Origin: Spirochaetaceae bacterium
GTDB taxonomy: Bacteria > Spirochaetota > Spirochaetia > DSM-27196 > PWMO01
DNA: 64,000 bases
Reading direction: 5' to 3'
Assembly (NCBI GenBank): GCA_007693945.1
Contig: RECP01000087.1
Coordinates: 89,722-153,721 of the forward strand
Of this stretch, positions 1 through 9,627 are shown one piece after another. Both the position numbers and the translations under genes were made by a program. The notes below the pieces were generated by a model. That model ran no database searches. It was not told the origin of the DNA and saw only the letters and a program-made list of their open reading frames with translations. Positions within the stretch are counted from its first letter, which is position 1, and every line of letters starts with the position of its first letter.

Positions 1-709
1 TCACGTCGGCGATGTGAACTCCGAGTTCGAACGTCCCGTTGTCGAGTTGGCGCAGCGACACCGCATCATCGAAGTCCCTGGCCGTCTCGGGGTCGATGGT
101 GAAGCAGAGTTGTGTACGCAGATCCTCACGGTGGCCCGCTTCGCGCTGCAGTAGGATTGGCTTCATCGAGTTCACGTGCTGCTCGATTTGTTTCGAAAAC
201 GCCGTCTTGAGCCCCTTGGATCTCGCTATGCTGGTCAGATCCATGCCCTTGTCCGATGGATCCCCGAGCACCTCCAGGATGCGTCCCCGTGGTGTCGCGC
301 CCGGCCCGGTGCCGTGTTCGCGCCGCACCACAACCATTTGGCCCGGTTGCGGTGTTTCACCGCCTTCGATTGGCTGCAGCTTGTTGTCGGGGATCAGGAT
401 CGGCCGCTTGAGCTCGTCATCCTCCGGAATAACCGTAGCTTTGCCGTCGGATAGCCGGAACGTTCCTACCAGGTCGCGCGTGTCTCGCCTGGAGACTTCA
501 ACGATTCGTCCGACCGGATTCTTGTTCTTGCCCCTCGCTTCGCGCACGACTTCGGCCACGACCGTATCGCCGTCCATCGCCGATCCCAGGTTGTCCAGCG
601 GGATGAATAGATCCTTTCCATCGGGTACCAGCACGAAACCGAAGCCGCGTGCGTTTACTTTGAGAACGCCCGAGACGCCGGCCTGCGCTTCGTTTGCTTT
701 CTTTTTCAT
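1..709 (-). CDS. rnr: Ribonuclease R, N-terminal part (runs off the window)
   Basis: These 236 visible codons are the N-terminal third of an RNB/VacB-family 3'-5' exoribonuclease, a cytoplasmic enzyme that degrades structured RNA processively. Residues about 10-75 read as a cold-shock OB fold (GFGFV, DLFIP), and the last visible codons carry RDFDDAVSL and HIADV, the start of the RNB catalytic domain whose aspartates bind Mg2+. The ATG has AAAGGA about ten bases upstream, and an in-frame TGA lies three codons before it, which fixes the start. The gene is last in a prfC-yihY-rnr run. Its first 212 bases overlap the 3' end of the YihY reading frame in another frame, which is unusually long. The C-terminal RNB and S1 domains lie outside the window. 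The symbol is assigned by family; RNase II is the less likely alternative. Confidence 0.9.
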   Translation of the reverse strand, partial: MKKKANEAQAGVSGVLKVNARGFGFVLVPDGKDLFIPLDNLGSAMDGDTVVAEVVREARGKNKNPVGRIVEVSRRDTRDLVGTFRLSDGKATVIPEDDELKRPILIPDNKLQPIEGGETPQPGQMVVVRREHGTGPGATPRGRILEVLGDPSDKGMDLTSIARSKGLKTAFSKQIEQHVNSMKPILLQREAGHREDLRTQLCFTIDPETARDFDDAVSLRQLDNGTFELGVHIADV

Positions 710-1619
710 CAGTAGTCATTCCTTTCGGCTTCATGCGGCCGAGACGCGTCAGATAGACGAAGGTAAACTCCGCCCCAAAGAAGATGATCTGTGCCAGGAA
801 ATAGAGCCAGAGCAGCACAATCACAAATGAACCGGCCGCGCCAAACAGCGATGAAACAAAGCTGCGGCGCAGGTAGAGACGGATTACTGCGTCACCGGCT
901 TTGAACAGCAGCGCGGTGAACAGCGAACCGGGAAGCACGTCGCGCCAGCGCAGTGTGTGTGACGGCAGTACACGGTAGATGAGCATGAAGAACAGCGTCG
1001 CCATCACAAAGGTTGAGCCGTGTGCCGACAGCAGCTCCAGCGAGCGCATCGACCGAAGCGAGTCGAGCATCGGAAACAGCGCGGTGATGCCCTTCTGGAC
1101 GGCGCCGACAAACGGGCTCAGAAACAGAAGCAGCAGGATCGTCAGCAGAATCAGCATCGTGAAGCCGATGGTCAGCAGCTTTCCGGCCAGCACGCGCAGG
1201 AAGCGGCGATTTTCGGCGATCGCTTCGTATCCGAAGATCTTGTTCAGGGCGTCACGCAGACACATCAGCCCGCGTGATGCGCCGTAGAGTACCGCGAACA
1301 CACCGAGTCCGCCGGCAAGGTAACCGGTGCCGGTGCGTTCGGCGGTGGTCAGCAGGCTGCGGAAGAACACCACGATTTCCGGGCCCACCGCGGTTTCCAG
1401 CAGTTCGAGCAGTTCTCTGCTCATTGCCGTGTCTCCGAACAGCCAGCTGATAATCAGCACGATCACAAGCGACATCGGCGCCAGCGAAAGCGCGGTGTAG
1501 TAGGCCAGAGCGGCCGACAGCCGTGGCGCACTGTCGCGAACCCACTCGCGGTAGCTCTGCCACAGCAGGCGTCCGGTTATCGCTACCGGCCGTCGGACTT
1601 CTTCGAGGATCATACGCAT
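498..1619 (-). CDS. YihY/BrkB-family inner membrane protein
   Basis: This is a polytopic membrane protein of the YihY/virulence factor BrkB family (once misnamed RNase BN), whose molecular function is not settled. Residues about 30-300 hold roughly six hydrophobic segments. The family-like pieces are [14 protein letters not shown] near the start, YGASRGLM, and [19 protein letters not shown] before the last segment. The product is 373 residues against about 290-300 for typical members. The extra 70 residues, from about 303 on, are Arg/Ser/Gly-rich and lie wholly over the start of the RNase R gene in another frame. That tail may be a read-through product of a lost stop codon rather than a functional domain. 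The gene starts 42 bases after prfC ends, so the two are probably co-transcribed. Confidence 0.82.
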   Translation of the reverse strand: MRMILEEVRRPVAITGRLLWQSYREWVRDSAPRLSAALAYYTALSLAPMSLVIVLIISWLFGDTAMSRELLELLETAVGPEIVVFFRSLLTTAERTGTGYLAGGLGVFAVLYGASRGLMCLRDALNKIFGYEAIAENRRFLRVLAGKLLTIGFTMLILLTILLLLFLSPFVGAVQKGITALFPMLDSLRSMRSLELLSAHGSTFVMATLFFMLIYRVLPSHTLRWRDVLPGSLFTALLFKAGDAVIRLYLRRSFVSSLFGAAGSFVIVLLWLYFLAQIIFFGAEFTFVYLTRLGRMKPKGMTTDEKESKRSAGRRLGRSQSKRTRLRFRAGTRWKGSIHPAGQPGIGDGRRYGRGRSRARSEGQEQESGRTNR

Positions 1620-1661
1620 CTCATTATACGCGTTTGGCAGTTCGAGCGCAAAGACGGCCCG

Positions 1662-3278
1662 TCAGCTCGCGGCAGCGGATCTGGGCTGCCTTGCGCGCGA
1701 GGTGAACTCCGAGGTAAAGTGAAAGCTGATTTCGGGGTGGGCCTGCATGGTCGATTGCAGCATCCACTCGGATTCGGAAAAGTAGACCGGGTTATGATCG
1801 CGGTCATAACCGATCTGGCGTTCACGAAATCGGGTGAACTCACGCAGCCTGGCCGGGTTTTCGGCCGTGATCCAGCACGCACGGTTGAAGGCCAGTGACT
1901 CGAGTCGACATGCTGCTCCGTACTCGTGCTCGAGCCGATAACGGATGACGTCAAACTGCAATTCTCCGACGGTCCCGATGATCTTGCGTTGACCAACCTC
2001 CTGCGTGAACAGCTGGGCCACACCCTCTTCGCTCAACTCGCGAATACCTTTTTCAAGCTGCTTGGAGCGCATCGGATCGGTGCTGATCAGTTCCCTGAAG
2101 ATCTCCGGTGCAAAGGCGGGAATGCCCTGAAAAGTGAAGCTCTCGCCCTCGGTCAGGGTATCACCGATCTTGAGGTCGCCGCGATCGTAAAGCCCGATGA
2201 CATCACCCGGAAACGCTTCGTCAATCACGTTCTTACGTTGCGCCATGAAGCTGTACGGAGTGGAGAAGCGCACGTGTCTGCCGTGCCGCACGTGCAGAAA
2301 CGGCTTGTCGCGGCGGAAGGTGCCCGAGCAGACGCGCAGGAAGGCGATGCGATCGCGGTGGCGCGGATCGAGGTTGGCGTGTATCTTGAATACAAAGCCG
2401 GAGAACTCCTGTTCATCCGGGGCGATCTCTCGGCGGTCTGACACCCGCGCGGCGGGCGGCGGGGCGATTCGCAGGAACGTCTGCAGCAGTTCGCGCACCC
2501 CGAAGTTGTTAAGCGCGCTGCCGAAAAACACCGGCGCAACGTGACCGGCGCGATAGTCTTCAACCCGGAACGGATCAAAGACGCCCTCGATCAACTCCAC
2601 GTCTTCACGCAACGCGGCGGCATCCGAGCCGAGCTGTGCGTCGAGTCGTGGATCTTCAAGCGTCTCGATCAACAGCCGGTCCTGCTCAACCTGGGTTTTG
2701 CCGGCCCGAAAGAGGTGCAGGTTGTTCTCGTGCAGATTGAAGACGCCCTTGAAGTGCCGTCCCATGTTGATCGGCCACGAAAGCGGGCGCACGGCGATGT
2801 CGAGCTTGTCGGCCAGTTCGTCCATCAGCTCCAGCGGGCGCCTGCCTTCCCGGTCCAGCTTGTTGACAAACACAATCACCGGCGTATCGCGCATGCGGCA
2901 TACCTGCATCAGTCTTTGCGTCTGTTCCTCGACCCCTTTGACGCAGTCGATCACCAGGATCACGCTGTCGACCGCGGTCAGGGTACGATAGGTGTCCTCG
3001 GCAAAGTCTTTGTGGCCGGGGGTATCGAGGATGTTGATCAGATGTCCGTTGTATTCAAACGTCATGACAGCTGTGGCGACCGATATACCGCGCTGCTTCT
3101 CGATCTCCATGAAATCCGAGACGGCTGTCTTTCGGATCTTGTTCGATTTCACCGCGCCGGCCTCGCGAATACCACCGCCGAACAGGAGTAGTTTTTCGGT
3201 CAGGGTGGTCTTGCCGGCGTCGGGGTGGCTGATGATGGCAAATGTGCGCCGCTTCTCTATTTCCTTTGTGAGCGTCAT
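1662..3278 (-). CDS. prfC: Peptide chain release factor 3
   Basis: RF3 is a translational GTPase that recycles RF1/RF2 from the ribosome after termination. The 538-residue product matches the family length of about 530. The G1 loop is [10 protein letters not shown]3 is DTPGHKDF, and G4 is NKLDR. The N-terminal [19 protein letters not shown] is typical of RF3 and separates it from EF-G and LepA. The ATG at 3278 was chosen over upstream codons because AGGA sits 7-8 bases before it and homology begins exactly there; the 47 codons above it look non-coding. It heads the minus-strand run prfC-yihY-rnr and is divergent from the ABC-F gene across a 276-base region that holds palindromes. Confidence 0.96.
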   Translation of the reverse strand: MTLTKEIEKRRTFAIISHPDAGKTTLTEKLLLFGGGIREAGAVKSNKIRKTAVSDFMEIEKQRGISVATAVMTFEYNGHLINILDTPGHKDFAEDTYRTLTAVDSVILVIDCVKGVEEQTQRLMQVCRMRDTPVIVFVNKLDREGRRPLELMDELADKLDIAVRPLSWPINMGRHFKGVFNLHENNLHLFRAGKTQVEQDRLLIETLEDPRLDAQLGSDAAALREDVELIEGVFDPFRVEDYRAGHVAPVFFGSALNNFGVRELLQTFLRIAPPPAARVSDRREIAPDEQEFSGFVFKIHANLDPRHRDRIAFLRVCSGTFRRDKPFLHVRHGRHVRFSTPYSFMAQRKNVIDEAFPGDVIGLYDRGDLKIGDTLTEGESFTFQGIPAFAPEIFRELISTDPMRSKQLEKGIRELSEEGVAQLFTQEVGQRKIIGTVGELQFDVIRYRLEHEYGAACRLESLAFNRACWITAENPARLREFTRFRERQIGYDRDHNPVYFSESEWMLQSTMQAHPEISFHFTSEFTSRARQPRSAAAS

Positions 3279-3320
3279 GGCGTATTCCTGCAGGGGCTTT
3301 CGGCTTCCGGTTCCAGCGGC

Positions 3321-3338
3321 GCGCGTCAGACGACGCGC
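3321..3338. other. Hairpin in the prfC leader region
   Basis: GCGCGTC at 3321-3327 and GACGCGC at 3332-3338 form a perfect 7-bp stem with a 4-base loop. It lies 43-60 bases upstream of the prfC start codon and could form in its 5' leader. No run of T follows on either strand, so it is not a classic terminator. A second GC-rich stem, GGCGTG/CACGCC, is at 3407-3422. Function unknown. Confidence 0.35.
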
Positions 3339-3378
3339 AGTTGCGTGGCGGGCTTTGCACAGTATGCCCCAGGATGGG

Positions 3379-3394
3379 TCACTTGGGCAAGTGA
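3379..3394. promoter_or_regulatory. 16-bp perfect palindrome between prfC and the ABC-F gene
   Basis: TCACTTG at 3379-3385 and CAAGTGA at 3388-3394 are exact inverted repeats separated by GG. The site lies in the 276-base divergent intergenic region, about 100 bases upstream of prfC and 160 bases upstream of the ABC-F start. Its symmetry and spacing fit a dimeric repressor site, but no regulator can be named from the sequence. Confidence 0.4.
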
Positions 3395-3554
3395 TATACC
3401 CCGTACGGCGTGTCCGCACGCCGCCCTCTTGTCACGCCGGCCACGATCGTAGTACACAGAGCGTGGTATGGCTGCTGATCGTGCAGCAGCGATCTGCCCT
3501 GGAAACCCTTTTCGTCGAGCTCCGAATCAGGCACACAGCGGAAGGACGCGAATC

Positions 3555-5189
3555 ATGATCAACGCTTCAAACGTCACCCTGGCATACGGGGAGCGCGTTC
3601 TATTCAAAGACGTCAATATCAAGTTTACCCCGGGGAACTGCTACGGCGTCATCGGTGCCAACGGGTCCGGCAAGTCGACTCTGCTGAGAATCCTCGCCGG
3701 TGCCATACAGCCGGATGCCGGTGAAGTGATCGTTTCCGCGGGGCAGCGAGTAGCCGTGCTGCAACAGGATCAGTATCAGTTCGACCGGTACAGCGTTCTG
3801 CACACCGTAATTATGGGCCACAAACGGCTCTACGAAGCAATGATGGAGAAGGACGCGATCTACTCCAAAGAAGAGTTTACCGAGGCCGACGGCATGCGGG
3901 CTTCCGAGTTGGAAGGTGATTTTGCCGAGATGGGCGGCTGGGAGGCCGAGTCGGAAGCCGGACGCCTGCTTGCCGGTCTCGGCATAGCCGATCAACACCA
4001 CGACAGGCTGATGGGCGAGCTTGACGGTGGTCAGAAGGTCCGGGTGCTGCTGGCACAAGCGCTGTTCGGGGACCCTGATATCGTGTTGCTGGATGAGCCG
4101 ACCAACAACCTTGATCTGGAATCAGTTGCGTGGCTGGAGGAATTCCTGCTGCAGTTCCGCAATACCGTGATCGTCGTTTCGCACGATCGTCATTTTCTTG
4201 ACAGGGTCTGCACTCACATTGCCGACATTGACTTCGGCACGATCACGCTTTTTGCCGGTAACTACGACTTCTGGTACCACTCGAGCCAGCTGGTTCGCAA
4301 GCAGTTGCGTGATGACAGAAAGCGCCGTGAGGACAAGATAGCCGAGCTGCGCGGCTTCATCCAGCGCTTCTCCGCCAACGCCGCAAAGTCACGGCAGGCA
4401 ACCAGTCGCCAGAAGCTTATCGAAAAGCTCTCGATTGACGACATCCGGCCGAGCAGCCGCCGGTCGCCGTACGTCAGTTTTGATCCTGAACGCCAGCTCG
4501 GCCGAAAGGTGCTGCAGATCGACGACCTGAGCTGTGATCTGCAGGACGGTGGGACAACACGAGCGCTGTCCCTGACGGTCAATCCGGGCGACAAGATCGC
4601 CTTTGTCGGCCCGCATCATCAGGTAAAGACCGCACTGTTTGACGTTCTATCGGGTGAACGCAGGCCCGCCGGCGGGAGTTATGAATGGGGCACTACGGTC
4701 AGCTGGGCCTACTTCCCGCAGGAGAGCAGCCGGTACTTCGATTGCGATCTCTCGATCATCGAGTGGTTGTCCCGCTATACGGAGATCGAAGAACAGACCT
4801 ACGTGCGGGGCTTCCTCGGCCGGATGCTCTTCTCCGGCGATGAGTCCTTGAAGAAGGTCAACGTGCTATCGGGTGGTGAGCGGGTGCGCTGTATGCTCTC
4901 CAGGCTGATGCTGGCGCGGCCGAACGCGCTGATTCTGGACGAGCCGACCAACCACCTGGATCTGGAGGCGATCACCGCTCTCAATGACGCTTTGAGTGCG
5001 TTTCGCGGAACAATCCTCTTCACCAGCCACGATCACAAGCTCGTCGATACAATTGCCAATCGTATCATCGAGTTCACACCGTCGGGAGCGATTGACCGAC
5101 TGATGCGGCTCGATGACTACCTGGCCAGCGATGAGGTAAGGACGCTGCGTGATCAGCACAATCACGGCCATCAGCTGCTGGAGATCTGA
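3555..5189 (+). CDS. ABC-F family ATPase (YbiT-like)
   Basis: This is a soluble protein with two ATP-binding cassettes and no membrane segment, of the ABC-F group that acts on the ribosome during translation (EttA, YbiT, Uup and others). The first cassette has Walker A GANGSGKST at about residues 36-44, a signature reading LDGGQKVRVLLAQAL, Walker B IVLLDEPTNNLDLES and the H-loop SHDRHF. The linker, about 235-310, is Arg/Lys-rich. The second cassette has the signature LSGGERVRC and Walker B ALILDEPTNHLD, but its Walker A is GPHHQVKT, lacking the usual central Gly. A relaxed second P-loop is something I recall in YbiT-type members. The ATG follows GGAAGGA. The stop shares one base with the recQ start (TGATG), so translation is probably coupled. 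Confidence 0.9.
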   Translation: MINASNVTLAYGERVLFKDVNIKFTPGNCYGVIGANGSGKSTLLRILAGAIQPDAGEVIVSAGQRVAVLQQDQYQFDRYSVLHTVIMGHKRLYEAMMEKDAIYSKEEFTEADGMRASELEGDFAEMGGWEAESEAGRLLAGLGIADQHHDRLMGELDGGQKVRVLLAQALFGDPDIVLLDEPTNNLDLESVAWLEEFLLQFRNTVIVVSHDRHFLDRVCTHIADIDFGTITLFAGNYDFWYHSSQLVRKQLRDDRKRREDKIAELRGFIQRFSANAAKSRQATSRQKLIEKLSIDDIRPSSRRSPYVSFDPERQLGRKVLQIDDLSCDLQDGGTTRALSLTVNPGDKIAFVGPHHQVKTALFDVLSGERRPAGGSYEWGTTVSWAYFPQESSRYFDCDLSIIEWLSRYTEIEEQTYVRGFLGRMLFSGDESLKKVNVLSGGERVRCMLSRLMLARPNALILDEPTNHLDLEAITALNDALSAFRGTILFTSHDHKLVDTIANRIIEFTPSGAIDRLMRLDDYLASDEVRTLRDQHNHGHQLLEI

Positions 5190-7135
5190 TGGCGGTGAGT
5201 TTGTCGCGCAGAGATCTGCACGCGGAGCTGCTTCGGCTTTTCGGCTATCGGGAGTTTCGGCCCAACCAGCGCGAAGTAATCGAGGCGGTGGTGGCGCGGC
5301 GCGACGTGTTTGTGGTGATGCCCACCGGCGGCGGTAAGTCGCTCTGCTACCAGCTGCCGGCCGTGGTGTTGCCCGGCTATTGCGTGGTCATCAGCCCGCT
5401 CATCGCACTGATGAAAGACCAGGTGGACGCCGCCCGCGTCAACGGCATCCGCAGCGCGCTGCTGAACAGCAGCCTGGATCCCGCCGAGCGCGCGGAGACC
5501 CTCGCTGCGCTGGACGCGCGTGACTGCGGCGCGGACGTGGTTGGCACGCACGTCGATCCGTCCGCTGTCGCCGCCAGGCCATCCGGTACCGGCGCCGAGC
5601 GCGACGGCCTCGACCTGCTCTACGTTGCGCCGGAGCGCTTCTCAGACCCCGCCTTCACCGCCGTGCTGGCCCGCCGGCCGCCGTCGTTCTTTGCGATTGA
5701 CGAGGCCCATTGCGTCTCAGAGTGGGGCCACGATTTTCGGCCCGACTACCTGCGCCTTGGTGAGCTTGCCGACACCTATCCCGGCATACCGATTGCTGCC
5801 TTCACCGCAACGGCCACTCTCAAGGTCCAGCGCGATATCGTGGAACGACTGCGGTTGCGCCGGCCCCACGTCGTGCGCGCCTCCTTCGATAGACCCAACC
5901 TTCGCTACACGGTGTGTCCCAAGAAGAAGCAGACCGCGCAGATTCTCTCCTTTGTGCAGGAGCGAGCGGGCCTCCCCGGCATCATCTATCGCTCGACGCG
6001 AAAACGGGTAGAGCAGACCGCCGCTGCATTGCAGGCCGCCGGCATCAGGGCGCTGCCCTATCACGCGGGACTTGAGGACGCGGTGCGGGCTGGCAATCAG
6101 GAGCGCTTCCAGCGGGACGAGGCTGAGGTCATTGTGGCTACCATCGCCTTCGGCATGGGAATCGACAAGTCCAACGTGCGATATGTACTGCACGCCGACC
6201 TGCCCAAGAGTCTCGAGGGCTACTACCAGGAGAGCGGACGGGCCGGCCGCGACGGGGAACCGGCCGACTGCATCCTGCTCGCCGGAGGCAGTGACATCGC
6301 CACCGCGCGCTACTTCATCAATCAGATGGCAGACCCGGATCAGCAGGCACGTGCATCGCGCGCCCTCGCCGAGATGATCCGTTACGCCGGATCGATCAGC
6401 TGCCGTCGATCTCAGCTCTTGCGCTACTTCGGCCAGGAGCACGACGCGTCGCCGCGCCCGGGATGCTGCGACGTCTGCGCAGGCGAGGTGCGTAGCGTAG
6501 ACATCACCCGCGATGCGCAGATCGTGATGTCGGCGATGGCGCGCACCGGGCAACGCTTCGGCGTGGGGTACATCGTGGAGGTGGTGGTTGGGTCCGACAG
6601 CGAACGGATACGAAGCCGTGGCCACCACCAGATCAAGACCTGGGGCGTCGGAGCCGACAAACCCGCGCCTCACTGGCGGCGCGTGATCGATGCCTTGCTT
6701 TCGCAACGCCTCATAGAACAGACCGAGGAGAAGTTCCCCACGCTGCGTCTGACCGAAACCTCGCGCACGGTGCTCTCCGGCGCGCGGCCGGTTGCCATGG
6801 CCGAGCATTACGCCGTCTCCGGACGCAGCCGTTCGTCCCGCCTCTTCGGCCAAGGTGCGGTTCGCGGCGCACGGCACCGGACCGACGGAGAGGGCTACCG
6901 CGTAATCGACGCATCGGAATCACAGCGGCTCTTCGAACGACTGCGGGCGCTCCGCAAGCAGGTTGCCGACGAACAGGGCGTGCCCGCCTACGTTGTCTTC
7001 ACCGATCGAACCTTGCGCGATATGGTCGAGCGCCGTCCCGCCACCATGGACGAGATGGCTGAGGTTCACGGGGTCGGGAAGCAGAAGCTTGCCCGCTACG
7101 GCGAGCGCTTCGCGCGGGCGATCGCGCTGGACTGA
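5189..7135 (+). CDS. recQ: ATP-dependent DNA helicase RecQ
   Basis: RecQ is a 3'-5' superfamily 2 helicase used in recombinational repair and replication restart. Motif I is MPTGGGKSLCYQLPA, motif II is AIDEAHCVSEWGHDFRPDY, motif III is AFTATAT, and motif VI is QESGRAGRDG. Four cysteines of the zinc site follow at about 395-430 (SCRRS, CCDVC), then a winged-helix RQC domain, and an HRDC domain ends the protein (residues about 568-645, with TLRDM and VHGVGKQKL). At 648 residues it is slightly longer than E. coli RecQ because of a Gly/Asp-rich insertion at about residues 110-140, between motifs Ia and II. The ATG overlaps the stop of the ABC-F gene by one base. Confidence 0.95.
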   Translation: MAVSLSRRDLHAELLRLFGYREFRPNQREVIEAVVARRDVFVVMPTGGGKSLCYQLPAVVLPGYCVVISPLIALMKDQVDAARVNGIRSALLNSSLDPAERAETLAALDARDCGADVVGTHVDPSAVAARPSGTGAERDGLDLLYVAPERFSDPAFTAVLARRPPSFFAIDEAHCVSEWGHDFRPDYLRLGELADTYPGIPIAAFTATATLKVQRDIVERLRLRRPHVVRASFDRPNLRYTVCPKKKQTAQILSFVQERAGLPGIIYRSTRKRVEQTAAALQAAGIRALPYHAGLEDAVRAGNQERFQRDEAEVIVATIAFGMGIDKSNVRYVLHADLPKSLEGYYQESGRAGRDGEPADCILLAGGSDIATARYFINQMADPDQQARASRALAEMIRYAGSISCRRSQLLRYFGQEHDASPRPGCCDVCAGEVRSVDITRDAQIVMSAMARTGQRFGVGYIVEVVVGSDSERIRSRGHHQIKTWGVGADKPAPHWRRVIDALLSQRLIEQTEEKFPTLRLTETSRTVLSGARPVAMAEHYAVSGRSRSSRLFGQGAVRGARHRTDGEGYRVIDASESQRLFERLRALRKQVADEQGVPAYVVFTDRTLRDMVERRPATMDEMAEVHGVGKQKLARYGERFARAIALD

Positions 7136-7232
7136 GCGCGGCGTTCCGGGGACGGGGTGCGGATCCGTGGTGATGGTTTCCTTCGTTCGTGTAGGTGCTA
7201 CACAAGAATCCATCATGTGCGTATCTTTCTGC

Positions 7233-7261
7233 TTGACACGCCTCCTGCGTTTTCGTACCGT
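7233..7261 (+). promoter_or_regulatory. Sigma-70-type promoter for the first Liv operon
   Basis: TTGACA at 7233-7238 is followed after 17 bases by TACCGT at 7256-7261. The predicted start site is near 7268, giving a leader of about 24 bases with AAGGAGG just ahead of the binding-protein ATG at 7292. The -35 box is a full consensus match and the -10 box matches at four of six positions. Confidence 0.65.
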
Positions 7262-7291
7262 GACGGAGACCCAAACCGTAAGGAGGTTTGT

Positions 7292-8623
7292 ATGAACACA
7301 GGTATTCGCAGAGTGGTGTGTATCGCCATGATCGTAACCTTCGCCATGACCGGTGTACAGCTGTTCGCCAGAGGCCAGGCTCAGCAGCCGCAGCCCGCCG
7401 TTACGGCGGATGGGGCCGCAATCACGACGCTGCGCGTCGGAGCGCTCTTCCCGCAGACGGGGGGTATGGCGTTCGGCGGATCCAATGCGCTGCAGGGAAC
7501 GCAGATCGCCGTCGAGCTGTTTAATGAGACCAACCCGTACGGCATCACCGTAGAGCTGGTTTCCGCCGATGCTCCCGATCCCGCGACCGGAACCACCGGG
7601 GTGCGGCAGCTGATCACGCAACAGAACGTCGACGTGGTCATGGGCACCTTTTCGTCGGCCGTTGCGTCGGCAACCGCGCCCGCGGCCGAGCGACTCAACG
7701 TGCTCTACGTGGAGACCACCGCCTGGGCCGAAGGGATCACCCGCAACACCTCGAACGTGCTGCGCACCACCATCTCGTCGGGTTCGCTCGGGGCGGCCGC
7801 GGCCGACTTCATCCTGACCGGTCTTGCCCAGGAGCTAGGGGTTGCCGAGGCGGACATACGGGTTGCGCTTGTCTTCACCGATGATGAGTTCGGTACCTCG
7901 ATCGCTGACGCCGCCGTCGGCCGAATCCAGTCGTCCCGGGCACGGCTCGTCGTGCGCGAGAGCTACCCGGCGGCCACCACCAGCGATCTCTCGTCGGTGC
8001 TGCTGCGCATCCAGCAGGAACGACCACACGCGGTCATCCACATCGCCCAGGTTCCCGATGGGGTACTCTTCTGGCGGCAGGCGCAGCAGCTCGGTGTCGA
8101 TATGCCCGCCGTTGTCGGCGTCGGCGGTGGATACGGGCAGGTTGAGTTTGCCCGGCCGCTCGGGACCAACGCGGACGGTATCTTCAATGTGGTTCCGCCT
8201 ACTTCAGGATCCATCAATGTTGACTCGCTCACGCCGGCGGCCCAGAATCTGCTGAACGAGCTGCAGACCCGGGTTACCCAGCGAGGATGGACCCAGGGGC
8301 CGTACACCGACTGGGGCTTCATGGGCGCGTGGGTCTTCCTGAATGAGATCGTTCCCAACGCCGCCTCAACCTCGATTGCCGACATGATGGCGGCCGCCGC
8401 CAACGTCCGCGTAGACGCTCTTGACTCCATCACTGGTTTCGGATTTGAGTTCGCGGGCGTCAATCACGAAAACTCCGGTCAGAACCTGCGCGCTATTCCC
8501 GTGGTGCAGCAGTGGCAGGGTGGGCAGCTGCGCGTCACCTATCCGCATGAACTCGCGGTGGCGGACTTCGTGAACGTGCCGCTTCCGCCGTGGTCGCAGC
8601 GCACGCAGGCCATCGGCCAGTAG
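7292..8623 (+). CDS. Liv-type ABC transporter substrate-binding protein
   Basis: This is a periplasmic binding protein of the amino acid/amide/urea (HAAT) type. A Sec signal peptide covers about residues 1-28 (basic start, hydrophobic core, then FARGQA). The mature part begins its first strand with TLRVGALFPQTGGMAFGG and continues with the alternating two-lobe fold of LivJ-like receptors. The 443-residue length is somewhat above E. coli LivJ. The ATG at 7292 has a near-perfect AAGGAGG six bases upstream. It is the first gene of an operon with two permeases, two ATPases, a NodB-fold hydrolase and an asparaginase, so the ligand is more likely an amide or imide than leucine; that is inference from the neighbours. 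Confidence 0.9.
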   Translation: MNTGIRRVVCIAMIVTFAMTGVQLFARGQAQQPQPAVTADGAAITTLRVGALFPQTGGMAFGGSNALQGTQIAVELFNETNPYGITVELVSADAPDPATGTTGVRQLITQQNVDVVMGTFSSAVASATAPAAERLNVLYVETTAWAEGITRNTSNVLRTTISSGSLGAAAADFILTGLAQELGVAEADIRVALVFTDDEFGTSIADAAVGRIQSSRARLVVRESYPAATTSDLSSVLLRIQQERPHAVIHIAQVPDGVLFWRQAQQLGVDMPAVVGVGGGYGQVEFARPLGTNADGIFNVVPPTSGSINVDSLTPAAQNLLNELQTRVTQRGWTQGPYTDWGFMGAWVFLNEIVPNAASTSIADMMAAAANVRVDALDSITGFGFEFAGVNHENSGQNLRAIPVVQQWQGGQLRVTYPHELAVADFVNVPLPPWSQRTQAIGQ

Positions 8624-8696
8624 TTCGTATCCGGGAAGCGCAGTGCTTCCTCGCCCGGAAGGCCGCACGGCGTCCGGGCGGTACGGTTTTGCGGTG

Positions 8697-8717
8697 GGGC
8701 CGCCGTGCCGGCGGCCC
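8697..8717 (+). other. Strong hairpin between binding-protein and permease genes
   Basis: GGGCCGCCG at 8697-8705 and CGGCGGCCC at 8709-8717 form a perfect 9-bp GC stem with a 3-base loop. A smaller stem, GGAAGC/GCTTCC, sits earlier in the same gap, just after the stop codon. There is no T tract. Such stems between a binding-protein gene and its permease genes commonly protect the upstream mRNA or attenuate transcription, giving excess binding protein. The second Liv operon has a similar structure at the same place. Confidence 0.5.
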
Positions 8718-8742
8718 TGTCTCGTTGCGGTGAGGGGGAGGC

Positions 8743-9624
8743 ATGCAGCTGGTCCTGCAGATCGTTGCGAACGGACTCCTGATCGGAGGCTTATACGCGC
8801 TCCTGGCGGTGGGTCTGACGCTGATTTTTGGGGTGCTTCGGGTGGTGAACTTTGCGCACGCGGAGTTCATGATGCTCGGGATGTACGGTGCCTACTGGCT
8901 CTGGTCGATCTACGGCCTTGATCCTTATGTGTCTGTGTTTCTGATTACCCCCGTCGTTTTCCTGTTGGGTGTTGCAGTGGATCGCCTGGTTGTCCAGCGG
9001 TCGATTGGAAAGCCCGACGTGACCGTTGTCTTTGCAACGCTCGGACTCTCGATCCTGCTGCAGAACGCGGCGCTCACCCTGTGGCGGGCAGACATCCGGT
9101 CGGTGAGCACCTTCGCCACGGGCTCGGTCTTCGTGGTCGGGGGCGTTCGGCTCAGCGTGGCGATGACCGTATCGTTCGCTGCCGCGCTCCTCTTCGCACT
9201 CGGGCTCTGGTTCTTCCTGACGCGAACCATGTACGGCAAGGCGATCCAGGCGGTTGCCCAGAATCGTCGCGCGGCGGCCCTGATGGGAATCGACGTCAAG
9301 CGCGTATATCTGTTCACCTACTCGGTGGCGGTGGCCGCCGCCGGGGCAATGGGCGTGCTGGTAGCGCCCATCTTCACCATCTTTCCCCGCGTCGGTCAGA
9401 CCCACATTGTAACGATCTTTGTGATCGTCGTGCTCGGCGGGCTCGGTTCGGTTCCGGGTGCGGTGGTTGCCGCGCTGCTGGTCGGCATCATCCGCGCGGG
9501 GGCAGGCTTCCTGATCGGCACGGCCTGGGGCGAGCTTGCCTACTTCGCGGTCTTCCTGCTGGTCTTGATCGTGCGTCCGCAGGGCTTCTTCGGGCGCCGT
9601 GGCGCTGAAGTCTACGGAGGTTGA
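8743..9624 (+). CDS. Liv-type ABC transporter permease (LivH-like)
   Basis: This is the first inner-membrane channel subunit of the importer. The 293 residues contain about eight hydrophobic segments. It opens with the family pattern NGLLIGGLYALLAVGLTLIFGV and VNFAHAEFMMLG, and ends with VLGGLGSVPGAVVAALLVGI and RPQGFFG, all typical of LivH-type BPD_transp_2 permeases. GAGGGGGAGG precedes the ATG. The LivM-like gene begins three bases after this stop. Confidence 0.93.
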   Translation: MQLVLQIVANGLLIGGLYALLAVGLTLIFGVLRVVNFAHAEFMMLGMYGAYWLWSIYGLDPYVSVFLITPVVFLLGVAVDRLVVQRSIGKPDVTVVFATLGLSILLQNAALTLWRADIRSVSTFATGSVFVVGGVRLSVAMTVSFAAALLFALGLWFFLTRTMYGKAIQAVAQNRRAAALMGIDVKRVYLFTYSVAVAAAGAMGVLVAPIFTIFPRVGQTHIVTIFVIVVLGGLGSVPGAVVAALLVGIIRAGAGFLIGTAWGELAYFAVFLLVLIVRPQGFFGRRGAEVYGG

Positions 9625-9627
9625 GCG

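Noticed and set aside
39..830. Plus-strand open frame of 263 codons at the left edge
   Set aside because: It is antisense to RNase R and YihY, which both show clear family motifs.
4591..4640. Possible frameshift in the second cassette of the ABC-F gene, because Walker A is GPHHQVKT
   Set aside because: The frame is intact on both sides, with a normal signature and Walker B; a relaxed second P-loop fits YbiT-type members.
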